Of a stretch of DNA of 59,963 bases, positions 34,857-42,620 are shown piece by piece. This DNA comes from Companilactobacillus mindensis DSM 14500. GTDB taxonomy: Bacteria > Bacillota > Bacilli > Lactobacillales > Lactobacillaceae. The notes under the pieces were generated by a model. The model ran no database searches. It had not been told where the DNA came from and saw only the letters and a list, made by a program, of their open reading frames with translations. The number at the start of each line of letters is the position of its first letter. The first letter of the stretch is position 1. Where the stretch lies: contig NZ_AZEZ01000039.1 of the NCBI RefSeq assembly GCF_001434275.1, positions 6,556 through 66,518 on the forward strand. Reading direction: 5' to 3'. The position numbers and the translations under genes were made by a program.

Positions 34857-36629
34857 ATGTATAGAAGCAATGGTAATTATGAGGCATTCGCAAAACCAGT
34901 TAAACCAGAAGGCGTTGATAATAAGTCAGCTTATATTGTAGGTTCTGGGTTAGCCGGCTTGGCTGCTGCAACATTTTTAATTCGTGATGGTCAAATGAAA
35001 GGCGACAAGATCCATGTCCTAGAAGAGTTAGGCCTACCTGGTGGTAGTATGGATGGTATTTGGAATGAACAAAAAGGTTATATCATCCGTGGTGGTAGAG
35101 AAATGGAACCTCATTTTGAAACACTTTGGGACTTGTTCAGATCGATTCCATCATTGGAAAATCCTGATGTTTCAGTTTTGGATGAATTCTACTGGTTGAA
35201 CAAGAAAGATCCTAGTTTCTCACACGGTAGAGTTATTCAAGACCAAGGTAAGGAGTTGCCAACTGAAGGCGACCTTACTTTGACACCTAAGGCTGTTAAA
35301 GAATTGATCGACCTTGTGATGACACCTGAAAAAGACTTGGATGGCAAGAAGATCAATGAAGTATTCACTGAAGACTTCTTAAATTCAAACTTCTGGCTCT
35401 ATTGGTCAACAATGTTTGCCTTTGAACCATGGGCAAGTGCTATGGAAATGAGACGTTACTTGATGCGTTTCTGTCACCATATCGACTCACTTTCAAACTT
35501 GTCATCATTGAGATTCACTAAATACAATCAATACGAATCCTTGATTCAACCAATGATCAAATTCTTGGAAGACAAGGGCGTTCAATTTACATACAATACT
35601 CATGTAACAAATATCAAAGTTGATCTTTCAAATGGCTCTAAAGTAGCTACTGAAATTGAAATGACAACTGATGGCAAAGAAAATAATGTCGAGTTGACTG
35701 AAAATGATTTGGTCTTCGTAACTAACGGTTCAATTACTGAAAGTACAACTTATGGTGACAAGACTCATCCGGCACCAACTGAACATGAATTAGGAGACAG
35801 TTGGAAACTTTGGGAAAACTTAGCTGCTCAAGATAAGGCCTTTGGTAACCCAGATGTCTTCTGCAAGAATATTCCTGAAGCTAATTGGACGATTTCTGGA
35901 ACGATTACGTTGACAGATGATGAAGTAGTTCCATACATCGAAAATATCAGTAAGAAAGATCCCCACAGTGGTTCAATCGTCACAAGTGGACCAGTAAGTA
36001 TCAAGGATTCTAACTGGCTATATGGTTACTCAATTAGTCGTCAAAAGCACTTTAAGAGACAAAAAGACAACGAATTAGTCGTTTGGGTCTACGGATTATT
36101 CTCAGACAAACCAGGTAACTTCGTTAACAAGAAAATCACGGAGTGTACTGGTGATGAACTATGTGAAGAGTGGCTATATCACATTGGTGTTCCAACTGAC
36201 AAGATCAAGGACATTGCTGAAAACCACGCAAGCACTATTCCAGCACACATGCCATACATCACTTCGTACTTCATGCCTAGAAAAGTCGGCGACCGTCCAT
36301 TGGTAGTTCCAGAAGGTTCAAAGAACTTGTCCTTCATTGGTAACTTTGCCGAAACAGAACGTGACACTGTCTTCACAACTGAATATTCAGTCAGAACAGC
36401 CATGGAAGCTGTCTACACATTGCTTGATGTTGACCGTGGTGTTCCTGAAGTCTTTGCTTCAGCCTTTGATACACGTACATTGTTAAGAGCAATCTACTAT
36501 CTAGATGGCAAGAAGAAGATCGAAGACATCAAGTTGCCATTCAAGGAACGGATCGTTGAAAAGCAAGTTATGGAGAAGATCAAGGGAACTTATATCGAAG
36601 AATTGTTGAAGGATGCTCACTTACTATAG
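34857..36629 (+). CDS. ohyA: Oleate hydratase
   Basis: An FAD-dependent enzyme that adds water to the cis-9 double bond of oleic and linoleic acid to give 10-hydroxy acids, probably detoxifying host or plant fatty acids. It has 590 residues. The FAD turn is G29-S-G-L-A-G34, with [11 protein letters not shown] containing E82 and Y201 (MRRYLMRF), the catalytic pair described for the staphylococcal enzyme. The in-frame ATG at 34782 lacks a ribosome binding site, whereas AAGAGGTGG precedes 34857. It has its own terminator. Confidence 0.94.
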   Translation: MYRSNGNYEAFAKPVKPEGVDNKSAYIVGSGLAGLAAATFLIRDGQMKGDKIHVLEELGLPGGSMDGIWNEQKGYIIRGGREMEPHFETLWDLFRSIPSLENPDVSVLDEFYWLNKKDPSFSHGRVIQDQGKELPTEGDLTLTPKAVKELIDLVMTPEKDLDGKKINEVFTEDFLNSNFWLYWSTMFAFEPWASAMEMRRYLMRFCHHIDSLSNLSSLRFTKYNQYESLIQPMIKFLEDKGVQFTYNTHVTNIKVDLSNGSKVATEIEMTTDGKENNVELTENDLVFVTNGSITESTTYGDKTHPAPTEHELGDSWKLWENLAAQDKAFGNPDVFCKNIPEANWTISGTITLTDDEVVPYIENISKKDPHSGSIVTSGPVSIKDSNWLYGYSISRQKHFKRQKDNELVVWVYGLFSDKPGNFVNKKITECTGDELCEEWLYHIGVPTDKIKDIAENHASTIPAHMPYITSYFMPRKVGDRPLVVPEGSKNLSFIGNFAETERDTVFTTEYSVRTAMEAVYTLLDVDRGVPEVFASAFDTRTLLRAIYYLDGKKKIEDIKLPFKERIVEKQVMEKIKGTYIEELLKDAHLL

Positions 36630-36663
36630 TAAATATTGTTAAGTATTAACGTTCAAAATAAAA

Positions 36664-36717
36664 ACACTAAGAGTCAAGCTCGATAAAAGCTGATTCTTAG
36701 TGCTTTTTTGTTGCTAA
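36664..36717. terminator. Terminator between convergent ohyA and NUDIX genes
   Basis: CACTAAGAGTCAAGCT pairs imperfectly with AGCTGATTCTTAGTG, followed by CTTTTTT. Confidence 0.78.
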
Positions 36718-37343
36718 TCAAAATAAGTTTGCCAACATTTAGCTTTATGACAGTCAAAGGCCCTTTGAAAATCATCCGGCAGATTGCGAGCCAAGGAGAG
36801 GTTGAGCTGCAGAGCTTCCTCGAGTGAAAAGTAGTTGACGTCAGAAGTTTCAATACCACTGTGGATATCATCTTCAATTGGTTCACATTCAAAGAATAGT
36901 TTGTAAATATAGTTGAGATTTTTCTTAGGATAGTGATTCTTTTGCATATCCTTGATAGCAATTAGACGTTTAGGTTCAACTTTGATGCCAGCTTCTTCAA
37001 AGGTTTCTTTGACGGCAATTTCACCAGCAGAGTAGCCAATATCTCCCCAACCACCAGGAATCGACCATTGACCGCTGCTCTTTTCACGAACTAAGAGAAT
37101 CTTGTCATTTTTAAAAGTGGCGGCTCGAATGTCGACCTTGGGAGTCACATAACCGGTATCGGCATCAAAGAAGATGCCTAATTGTTCAGGCGTAACATTA
37201 TTAGTCAATTTGGTCGTTAGTTTTTTAGCGACGACTTCTAATTGTTCGTAACGTTCTTTGTCAAAGACATCTTTGCTGTAATGTTTGCCAGTTTGAGCGA
37301 TTGCTTGTAATTGTTCGATCAATAGTTCTACATCATCATTCAT
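36714..37343 (-). CDS. NUDIX hydrolase with N-terminal accessory domain (YjhB-like)
   Basis: A 209-residue protein: an N-terminal helical domain of about 60 residues, then a NUDIX fold. The NUDIX box spans about residues 98-120 (GWGDIGYSAGEIAVKETFEEAGI); the first Glu is Tyr and the Arg is Lys, as in the YjhB group, while the EE pair that binds metal is kept. It would hydrolyse a nucleoside diphosphate derivative such as ADP-ribose. TTG at 37349 is too close to the ribosome binding site, so the ATG at 37343 is chosen. That site lies inside a strong hairpin. Confidence 0.83.
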   Translation of the reverse strand: MNDDVELLIEQLQAIAQTGKHYSKDVFDKERYEQLEVVAKKLTTKLTNNVTPEQLGIFFDADTGYVTPKVDIRAATFKNDKILLVREKSSGQWSIPGGWGDIGYSAGEIAVKETFEEAGIKVEPKRLIAIKDMQKNHYPKKNLNYIYKLFFECEPIEDDIHSGIETSDVNYFSLEEALQLNLSLARNLPDDFQRAFDCHKAKCWQTYFD

Positions 37344-37349
37344 GATCAA

Positions 37350-37390
37350 GTACCATCCTTTAATGTGAGTATAACATTGAAGGATGGTAC
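37350..37390 (-). promoter_or_regulatory. Hairpin that covers the NUDIX ribosome binding site
   Basis: GTACCATCCTTTAATGT (37350-37366) and ACATTGAAGGATGGTAC (37374-37390) match at 16 of 17 positions. On the minus-strand mRNA the 3' arm contains AAAGGATGG, the NUDIX Shine-Dalgarno, and ends 6 nt before the ATG. No T run follows, so a simple terminator is unlikely. Confidence 0.5.
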
Positions 37391-37405
37391 TTTATAGCGC
37401 TTTTA

Positions 37406-38227
37406 TTAGCTTACTTTCTCACGTTCTCGCATGAAATTATTAAAAATGTCGTATTTTTTGACGGCTTGTAATGGTTCATTGTCACGTTTGAGAACTTCGG
37501 CTACATTAGCCATTAAATAAAGACTGTTGATCAGCATAAAGTGCGAGTTATTTTGAAGAATAAAATGAATGCCATTTTCGATCGTTTGAATAGCTGAATC
37601 TTGTTCGGACAACTGGAAGTAGGAGAGTGAAGCCAAGTAAAAGACCAAGTTGAGATTCTCTTCGTATTTGGCTTTTTCAAGACCTTTCAAAGCTAAATCA
37701 ATCTGTTTGAGAGCGGACATTTTGAGCCCTTGCTGAGCGTAGACATAAGCTAGTACAATATTGCCGACTCGAGTTAAGGTCGTTTGTTTGCGACTGTGGC
37801 CAGCACTGGCTAAAGATAGTTTTAGGTATTCTTTGGCATTGTCGTATTTTCGTTCCAAATGTAGAGAGCAGAGAGCTAAGTAAAAGTAATATGATTGAGT
37901 TTGTTTGCCAGTTTGAATAGTTTCTAAGACTGTGGGTCGATTCAAAAAAATCTGTAGCTTACGATAATTACGGTTGTTATAAAAAGAATGGATCTTCTGA
38001 TTGAAGTAGTTATCTTTGCAGACCTTGAAATTAGTCGACAATGCTAAGTCGTCGAAATCAACGCAGAGTCTTTGACAGAGGTTGAGCAACAATTCAGTGT
38101 TGGGTATGTATTTATTGTGTTCAATTTCAGAAAGAGTTGATTGAGAACAAATATTTTCGGATGCTTCTAATTGAGAAAGTTGTTTTTGTTGTCGGGTTTC
38201 TTTTAAAATATCTCCTAAATTATTCAT
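37406..38227 (-). CDS. XRE-type regulator with TPR-like helical repeats (Rgg/PlcR-like)
   Basis: A 273-residue protein. An N-terminal helix-turn-helix (residues 4-60, QQKQLSQLEASENICSQSTLSEIEHNKYIP) binds DNA. The rest is helical repeats that match the layout of RRNPP peptide-sensing regulators such as Rgg and PlcR. I found no convincing pheromone gene next to it. It lies 15 nt before the hairpin and NUDIX gene on the same strand, so both may be one transcript. Confidence 0.82.
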   Translation of the reverse strand: MNNLGDILKETRQQKQLSQLEASENICSQSTLSEIEHNKYIPNTELLLNLCQRLCVDFDDLALSTNFKVCKDNYFNQKIHSFYNNRNYRKLQIFLNRPTVLETIQTGKQTQSYYFYLALCSLHLERKYDNAKEYLKLSLASAGHSRKQTTLTRVGNIVLAYVYAQQGLKMSALKQIDLALKGLEKAKYEENLNLVFYLASLSYFQLSEQDSAIQTIENGIHFILQNNSHFMLINSLYLMANVAEVLKRDNEPLQAVKKYDIFNNFMREREKVS

Positions 38228-38433
38228 TATTTATACACCTACTATTTTTATTCCATTCGTCAAATATTTATATCTATGGCTAAATAATATAAAAGTAGTG
38301 TGTATTTTATGTTCAGATAATGTAAAGTTTTGTATTAATTGTGTAAATTTTCTGAAAAATAACGATAAATGTCCTTTACTTATGAGTTGAAATAAAAAAG
38401 TCTAGGATACAATTATATTTTTCCGTTTAACAA

Positions 38434-38645
38434 AAATTCGCCGCTGATTCGAAATACTGAATCAACGGCGAATTTACATTAATGCTCAGAATCTGACCAA
38501 ACATGTTTCACTCTCTAAACGAGTTACACAAGCTAGATTCTTGCGCATTGCTACGACTTAAAAATCACCCACCAAAATCGGGTGGCTAATTTCCAAGTCT
38601 AGACAATTGCTCAGAATCTGATCGAGCTTGTTTCACTCTCTTGAT
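38434..38645 (-). repeat. Dispersed repeat family, copy A (full-length)
   Basis: The hairpin AAATTCGCCGCTGATTC (38434-38450) pairs with 38459-38475 around GAAATACT. A conserved extension then runs to 38645. It carries two 34-nt direct repeats (38483-38516 and 38608-38641) that begin TGCTCAGAATCTGA and end GTTTCACTCTCT. Between them is an internal stem (GACTT 38555 with AAGTC 38595, CCACC with GGTGG). 38521-38643 matches copy B with only 7 differences in 123 nt. On the minus strand it directly follows the nitroreductase stop. The 38228-38433 part of the gap shows nothing else but AT-rich promoter-like sequence. Confidence 0.75.
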
Positions 38646-38650
38646 GAATT

Positions 38651-39388
38651 TTATTGCAACGAAAAACCTTGTTCTTTCAAGAAACTAGCAACTTCAGGGC
38701 GATGAATGTGGTCAAAAATAGCTAAATTCTTCTGTGTCCAAGTCGTATCTTGGGGATGAGTTTTGCGATTAGCGTAATATTCTTTAACTTCTTGGTCGTA
38801 GTCAGTCAAGTCAGTGAATCGTTGATTGTTGTAAGTATTAGTCGATACTTGATTTTTGACGGACATACGCGGTTTAACTTGATTTTTGATACTAGGTACG
38901 CCGACGGTCATACCAAAGAGTGGGAAAGTAAATTTTGGCAAATTCAACAACTGCGCGACTTGTTTGATATTGTTGCGAATACTGCCGATATAGCAGATGC
39001 CTAATCCCATTGATTCGGCTGCAACGGCCATATTTTGAGCTGCAATCGTGGTGTCGACCGTGGCAACTAAGAGACTTTCCATGTTCTTGATAGGTTCCAA
39101 ACTTTGATGGTGTCGTTGTAAGATCTGTGCTTGATGATTTAAATCAGCCACGAAAATATAAAAAGTGTCAGCCTTTTTGACATGAGGCGAACTGATCGTG
39201 ATGTCAGATATTTTTTGCCGTAAGTCAGGATCAGTAATCTCAATAATAGAAAAGGCTTGGACAAATTCAGAGGTTGAGCCACTTTGACTAGCGGCTAATA
39301 AATTCTCTTTCTGCTCTTTGGTAATTGTTTCATCTGTAAAGTCACGAACAGAAACGTGATGGAGCAAGTTTTCGATGGTAGGATTCAT
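38651..39388 (-). CDS. NADPH-dependent nitroreductase (NfsA/Frp type)
   Basis: A 245-residue flavin reductase. The N-terminal HHVSVRDFTDETITKEQ and AASQSGSTSEFVQAFS bind FMN, and ESMGLGICYIGSIRNN and FPLFGMTVGVP are typical of the NfsA/flavin reductase P group. It reduces nitro compounds, quinones or flavins with NADPH. AAGGAGATTTATTT precedes the ATG. The rarA gene lies 24 nt upstream on the same strand, so they may be co-transcribed. Confidence 0.88.
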   Translation of the reverse strand: MNPTIENLLHHVSVRDFTDETITKEQKENLLAASQSGSTSEFVQAFSIIEITDPDLRQKISDITISSPHVKKADTFYIFVADLNHQAQILQRHHQSLEPIKNMESLLVATVDTTIAAQNMAVAAESMGLGICYIGSIRNNIKQVAQLLNLPKFTFPLFGMTVGVPSIKNQVKPRMSVKNQVSTNTYNNQRFTDLTDYDQEVKEYYANRKTHPQDTTWTQKNLAIFDHIHRPEVASFLKEQGFSLQ

Positions 39389-39412
39389 AAATAAATCTCC
39401 TTTTAAATTGTT

Positions 39413-40675
39413 TTAATTTTTGTAATCATCGTGATAAATGAAGCGATGCAACTTTAAATATTGTTCACCTAATTTTTGCTCGTTGCTGTTCTCCTTAGGA
39501 TAGTAGTAACGTCGTCCTTCTAAACCTTTAGGCATGTAATTTTGCTGGGCGATTTGGTGTGGTGCCGTAAAGGGGGATTCGAATAATCCGCCACCAGTAA
39601 TTTCTTTAGAATGTTTATAGTGGCTATCGCGTAGCTCTTTGGGCATTGGATGTTCATTAGGATGTTGAGTATCTTGATCGAGTTTTTCCAAAGATTCGTC
39701 AAAGGAGCCTGATTTAGGTGAAATGCACATCAGCATAGTCGCAAACATCAATGGATATTTGGCCTTGGGCATACCAATTTTTTCAGCTTGATTGGCTGCC
39801 GTGACGATCTGCGTAACTTGCTGGGGATTAGCCAAACCGATATATGTATAAGGAATCTCCCGCAATCTGCGAACAACTGAAGGCAAGTCGTTATTCTTCA
39901 ATAAAATCGTTAAATAATACAACGCAGCGTCAGTGTCGGAACCAGCCATTGAATCAGAATAGGCAGAAAGATAATCATAATGCTTGGTAGCTTTTTTATC
40001 GTAACTAAAATGTTGTTGCTGAGCAAAACTTTTTACATCGCTAATTTTGATATTCTCAGGATTAATAGCGTGGATCGTTTCTAGAGCATTTAAAGCAATC
40101 CTCAGATCGCCATCGGCTGAAATTGCAATCAAGTTTAAAGCATTAGGCTCAATTTGTTGTTCAGTCAAATGATAAATATCGTTGGTGGCTCGTTGTAGCA
40201 TTGTTAAAATATCTTTGTCAGCCAGTGGTTTGAATTCGAAGATCTGACAGCGCGAGCGAATAGCAGGGACAATCGACATGATGGGATTTTCTGTCGTTGA
40301 ACCGATCAACATAACGTGACCATTCTCCAAATGAGGCAATAAAAAATCTTGCAAAGTTTTAGTCATCCGGTGGATTTCGTCGATCAATAAGACGAATGAG
40401 TCGTCAGGATATTGATCGATCAACTTTGTCAGTTTAGCTTTGTTATCAATCGAAGCATTGAAAGCCTCGAAGGGATAATTATCTTCTTTAGCAATGATTT
40501 TAGCCAAGGTGGTTTTCCCAGTCCCCGGAGGTCCCCAGAGTATCAAAGGGATGTTGATGTGTTGATCGATTATTTTTCGCAGTGGTTGACCTGGGTTTAA
40601 AAGTTCAGGTTGTCCGACCATTTGGGTCAATTCTTGTGGTCGCATTTGATCGGCCAAAGGTGTTTTGAATGCCAA
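39413..40675 (-). CDS. rarA: Replication-associated recombination protein A (RarA/MgsA)
   Basis: A 420-residue AAA+ ATPase that acts at stalled replication forks. Walker A is GPPGTGKT at 48-55, Walker B LLIDEIHRM, sensor 1 IGSTTENP, and the arginine finger lies in AIRSRCQIFEF. The C-terminal clamp-loader-like part ends with PKGLEGRRYYYP, typical of the family. AAGGAGTATT precedes the ATG. Confidence 0.94.
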   Translation of the reverse strand: MAFKTPLADQMRPQELTQMVGQPELLNPGQPLRKIIDQHINIPLILWGPPGTGKTTLAKIIAKEDNYPFEAFNASIDNKAKLTKLIDQYPDDSFVLLIDEIHRMTKTLQDFLLPHLENGHVMLIGSTTENPIMSIVPAIRSRCQIFEFKPLADKDILTMLQRATNDIYHLTEQQIEPNALNLIAISADGDLRIALNALETIHAINPENIKISDVKSFAQQQHFSYDKKATKHYDYLSAYSDSMAGSDTDAALYYLTILLKNNDLPSVVRRLREIPYTYIGLANPQQVTQIVTAANQAEKIGMPKAKYPLMFATMLMCISPKSGSFDESLEKLDQDTQHPNEHPMPKELRDSHYKHSKEITGGGLFESPFTAPHQIAQQNYMPKGLEGRRYYYPKENSNEQKLGEQYLKLHRFIYHDDYKN

Positions 40676-40710
40676 GATAATACTCCTTTCTGATTTGTGA
40701 AAAATAAAGA

Positions 40711-40748
40711 GCGGGGCAAAACACGCTTTAAAGCTATGTTTTGTCCCA
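40711..40748. repeat. Dispersed repeat family, end-unit copy E (inverted pair)
   Basis: GGGGCAAAACAC and ATGTTTTGTCCC form an imperfect hairpin around GCTTTAAAGCT. The sequence matches the end unit (GGGACAAAACATAGC) seen beside copies C and D. It sits in the spacer upstream of rarA. The rest of 40749-41005 is AT-rich; it contains a weak 8-bp inverted repeat (ACAATTTC/GAAATTGT near 40847 and 40885) and a small hairpin near 40928, but no gene. Confidence 0.5.
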
Positions 40749-41005
40749 CATTAAGGCTGAATATTTAAAAATATGGTTGCATTTTAAAATTTTAATAAGT
40801 TCATTTTAAAACTGAAAAGGCAATAGGTAAAATATTTACTTTTGAACAATTTCCAAAAAATGCTTGAAAGTGAACACTTTATTGAAATTGTCCATATTAA
40901 TTAGTTGCTAATTATTTTATATTAAACGAGTACCTTGATGAAAGGTACAAACATCTTGCAGATAAAACAGTAGTTTGAGTTATATCCATGTTGAATACCT
41001 TGCAT

Positions 41006-41035
41006 AAAAAGCAGACCTTTCAAGGTCTGCTTTTT
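41006..41035. terminator. Rho-independent terminator
   Basis: AAAAAGCAGACCTT pairs with AGGTCTGCTTTTT around a short loop. On the minus strand it ends the small gene that follows. Confidence 0.85.
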
Positions 41036-41051
41036 GTGTTTTAGACTAAAA

Positions 41052-41285
41052 TCAAAAATCCAACTTGTTGCTTAAATATTCTGTGGCAGCAGCTTCTTGC
41101 ATCTTGGACCAACTAGAAAAATTAGTACTGGAAGTAACCAAGAATTCTAATTTATCATCAGGCAAAGCCAAAAAACTTTCTTCATCGGTCACATGGACAG
41201 CCGAAAAGAATTCGTTTAGATTAGCAAAAGCAGTATTTTCTTGCATGAAATTATCGGTGAATAGATCTGAAAATTCAACGTTCAA
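41052..41285 (-). CDS. Small acidic protein of unknown function
   Basis: A 77-residue acidic protein (NVEFSDLFTDNFMQENTAFA at the start; EEAAATEYLSNKLDF-like end) without membrane segments. I do not recognise a family. A GTG at 41294 overlaps the AGGAG site, so the TTG nine bases later, at 8-nt spacing, is the better start. Its own terminator supports it being a gene. Confidence 0.6.
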   Translation of the reverse strand: MNVEFSDLFTDNFMQENTAFANLNEFFSAVHVTDEESFLALPDDKLEFLVTSSTNFSSWSKMQEAAATEYLSNKLDF

Positions 41286-41363
41286 AAGTTTCACTCCTCT
41301 CGTAAGTAAAATTATAGTACGTTATTGATCAAAAAATAAATCTTAATAAATGTCATATTTAAG

Positions 41364-41393
41364 TTGACAGAAACCTAGGTCAACAGTTAAAAT
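41364..41393 (+). promoter_or_regulatory. Promoter of tRNA-Glu
   Basis: A consensus TTGACA (41364-41369) is followed after 17-18 nt by TTAAAAT (41387-41393), about 20 nt before the tRNA. GTTGAC and GTCAAC around it form an inverted repeat that may be chance. Confidence 0.55.
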
Positions 41394-41411
41394 TATGAGT
41401 GTTGTTAAATT

Positions 41412-41484
41412 TGCCCGTTGGTCAAATGGTTTAAGACGCCACCCTCTCAAGGTGGAGTTATGGGTTCGATTCCCATACGGGTGA
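41412..41484 (+). tRNA. tRNA-Glu (anticodon CTC)
   Basis: A 73-nt cloverleaf. The anticodon stem CCACC/GGTGG holds the loop CTCTCAA, so the anticodon is CTC and reads GAG. The D arm is GTCAAATGGTTTAAGAC, and the T arm ATGGG/CCCAT carries TTCGATT. The acceptor stem TGCCCGT with ACGGGTG begins with two wobble pairs (U1-G72, G2-U71), which is unusual. CCA is not encoded. A promoter lies upstream and a terminator downstream. Confidence 0.85.
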
Positions 41485-41501
41485 TTAAGTAGTTCAAGTT
41501 A

Positions 41502-41542
41502 CTGTTATATCAGCGTTTAGAAGCTGGTATAACAGTTTTTTT
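41502..41542 (+). terminator. Terminator of tRNA-Glu
   Basis: CTGTTATATCAGC pairs with GCTGGTATAACAG (one wobble), then TTTTTTT. Confidence 0.85.
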
Positions 41543-41560
41543 ATTTTCATCGTGGATTTG

Positions 41561-41580
41561 CCGGTATGGGGATCGAACTC
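41561..41580 (-). other. tRNA 3'-end-like fragment
   Basis: Read on the minus strand, GAGTTCGATCCCCATACCGG closely resembles the T arm and acceptor side of the tRNA-Glu just upstream (GGTTCGATTCCCATACGGG), but in the opposite direction. No full cloverleaf is present. It could be a remnant of a tRNA gene or an old integration junction. Confidence 0.35.
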
Positions 41581-41599
41581 GAAAAAATTGGTAGTTATT

Positions 41600-41827
41600 T
41601 CAATTTTTGTTGGAGTTATTATCCTTAGTTTTGATGATCAGAACATAGATCAACATGCCAATCAGGACAATTGTATAAATAGCACTGACGAAACCGGCAT
41701 ATTCCATTATGATCCAGCCGGTGATTCGAGCACTGGCGATTAAAAGCATCGATAAGACGCCAAACATGACAATGCGTCGCAATATATTTTGATAGATTTC
41801 GTTGAATTTTTTTTGATTATTACTCAT
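41600..41827 (-). CDS. Small two-helix membrane protein
   Basis: A 75-residue protein with two hydrophobic helices (about 18-38 and 45-65) and a Lys/Asn-rich tail. No family recognised. Its ATG overlaps the TGA of the CPBP protease gene (ATGA) and CAGGAG lies upstream, so the two are translated together. It may be a partner or substrate of that protease. Confidence 0.65.
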   Translation of the reverse strand: MSNNQKKFNEIYQNILRRIVMFGVLSMLLIASARITGWIIMEYAGFVSAIYTIVLIGMLIYVLIIKTKDNNSNKN

Positions 41828-42522
41828 AGAAGAATCACTCCTGAAGTTAAGGCTCCCGCTAATACGGCCAAAAAATTATTGAGAAAATGTACGGAAATAT
41901 CGGCTTTGATATTTTTAGTCCGATAATAGACAGCGGCTAAAACGATCCCTAACAAAATTTTTGATAAGGCATAGATCCAATCGGTATCCGCGTTGAAAGG
42001 AGCATGAACGTAGCCGAAGATCAGGCCACTGAATAGGACTGATAGCAAAGGATTGTTGACGAAGAACCAGTTCATGAAAATTCCCCGGAAAATAATTTCT
42101 TCCAAAATCGGTGCAACAAAGATTGTAAAAGCAATTAGAATGAACATATTGTTGTTGCCAACTAATTTTAACGCTTCGACGTTTTCATTGCTGCTTTTCA
42201 TGAAAGGAACGGTAATAAAATTGATCAAAAAAGTTAACAACAGGGCAACGACAATGATTATCCAAGTACTTTTAGTGAACTTTGGGGTGGAGAATTTTTG
42301 AACTTTTTTGAAGACAGCGAAGATTATCGTTGCTGAGATCAACAATAATATAATAGTAAAAACTGGTGCGTACTTTAAATAGGCACTATAACTATTTCCT
42401 AATTCTTTTTTTGTCAAAGTTAGGATACTTAATGGGAGCTGTTCCATTAAAAATAAAAATAAAAAGGCTATAATATGAAGTATGACTTTTATAGGATGAT
42501 AAGTATTTTGAGAATTATTCAT
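41824..42522 (-). CDS. CPBP family intramembrane metalloprotease
   Basis: A 232-residue membrane protein with about seven helices, of the CAAX protease and bacteriocin-processing (Abi) family. Conserved motif 1 is E141-E142-x3-R146 (EEIIFRG), motif 2 holds H173 (FGYVHAP) and motif 3 holds H212 (SVHFLNN). In lactic acid bacteria such proteins often give immunity to bacteriocins or process peptides, but no bacteriocin gene is visible here. The small membrane gene follows with a 4-nt overlap. Confidence 0.87.
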   Translation of the reverse strand: MNNSQNTYHPIKVILHIIAFLFLFLMEQLPLSILTLTKKELGNSYSAYLKYAPVFTIILLLISATIIFAVFKKVQKFSTPKFTKSTWIIIVVALLLTFLINFITVPFMKSSNENVEALKLVGNNNMFILIAFTIFVAPILEEIIFRGIFMNWFFVNNPLLSVLFSGLIFGYVHAPFNADTDWIYALSKILLGIVLAAVYYRTKNIKADISVHFLNNFLAVLAGALTSGVILL

Positions 42523-42620
42523 TAAAAATACCGCCTTAGTAAGATAACTATTAGAATTTTTGGATAATTAGTGCTTTAATACTATAATGCTATCATGAGT
42601 TTTTTAAAGGGAGTGAATAA

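Noticed and set aside
38228-38433. Search for a short pheromone gene next to the XRE-TPR regulator
   Set aside because: No small frame with ribosome binding site and hydrophobic or charged pre-peptide pattern was found.
40845-40894. Inverted repeat ACAATTTC/GAAATTGT in the spacer upstream of rarA
   Set aside because: Only 8 bp with a long loop in very AT-rich DNA; expected by chance.
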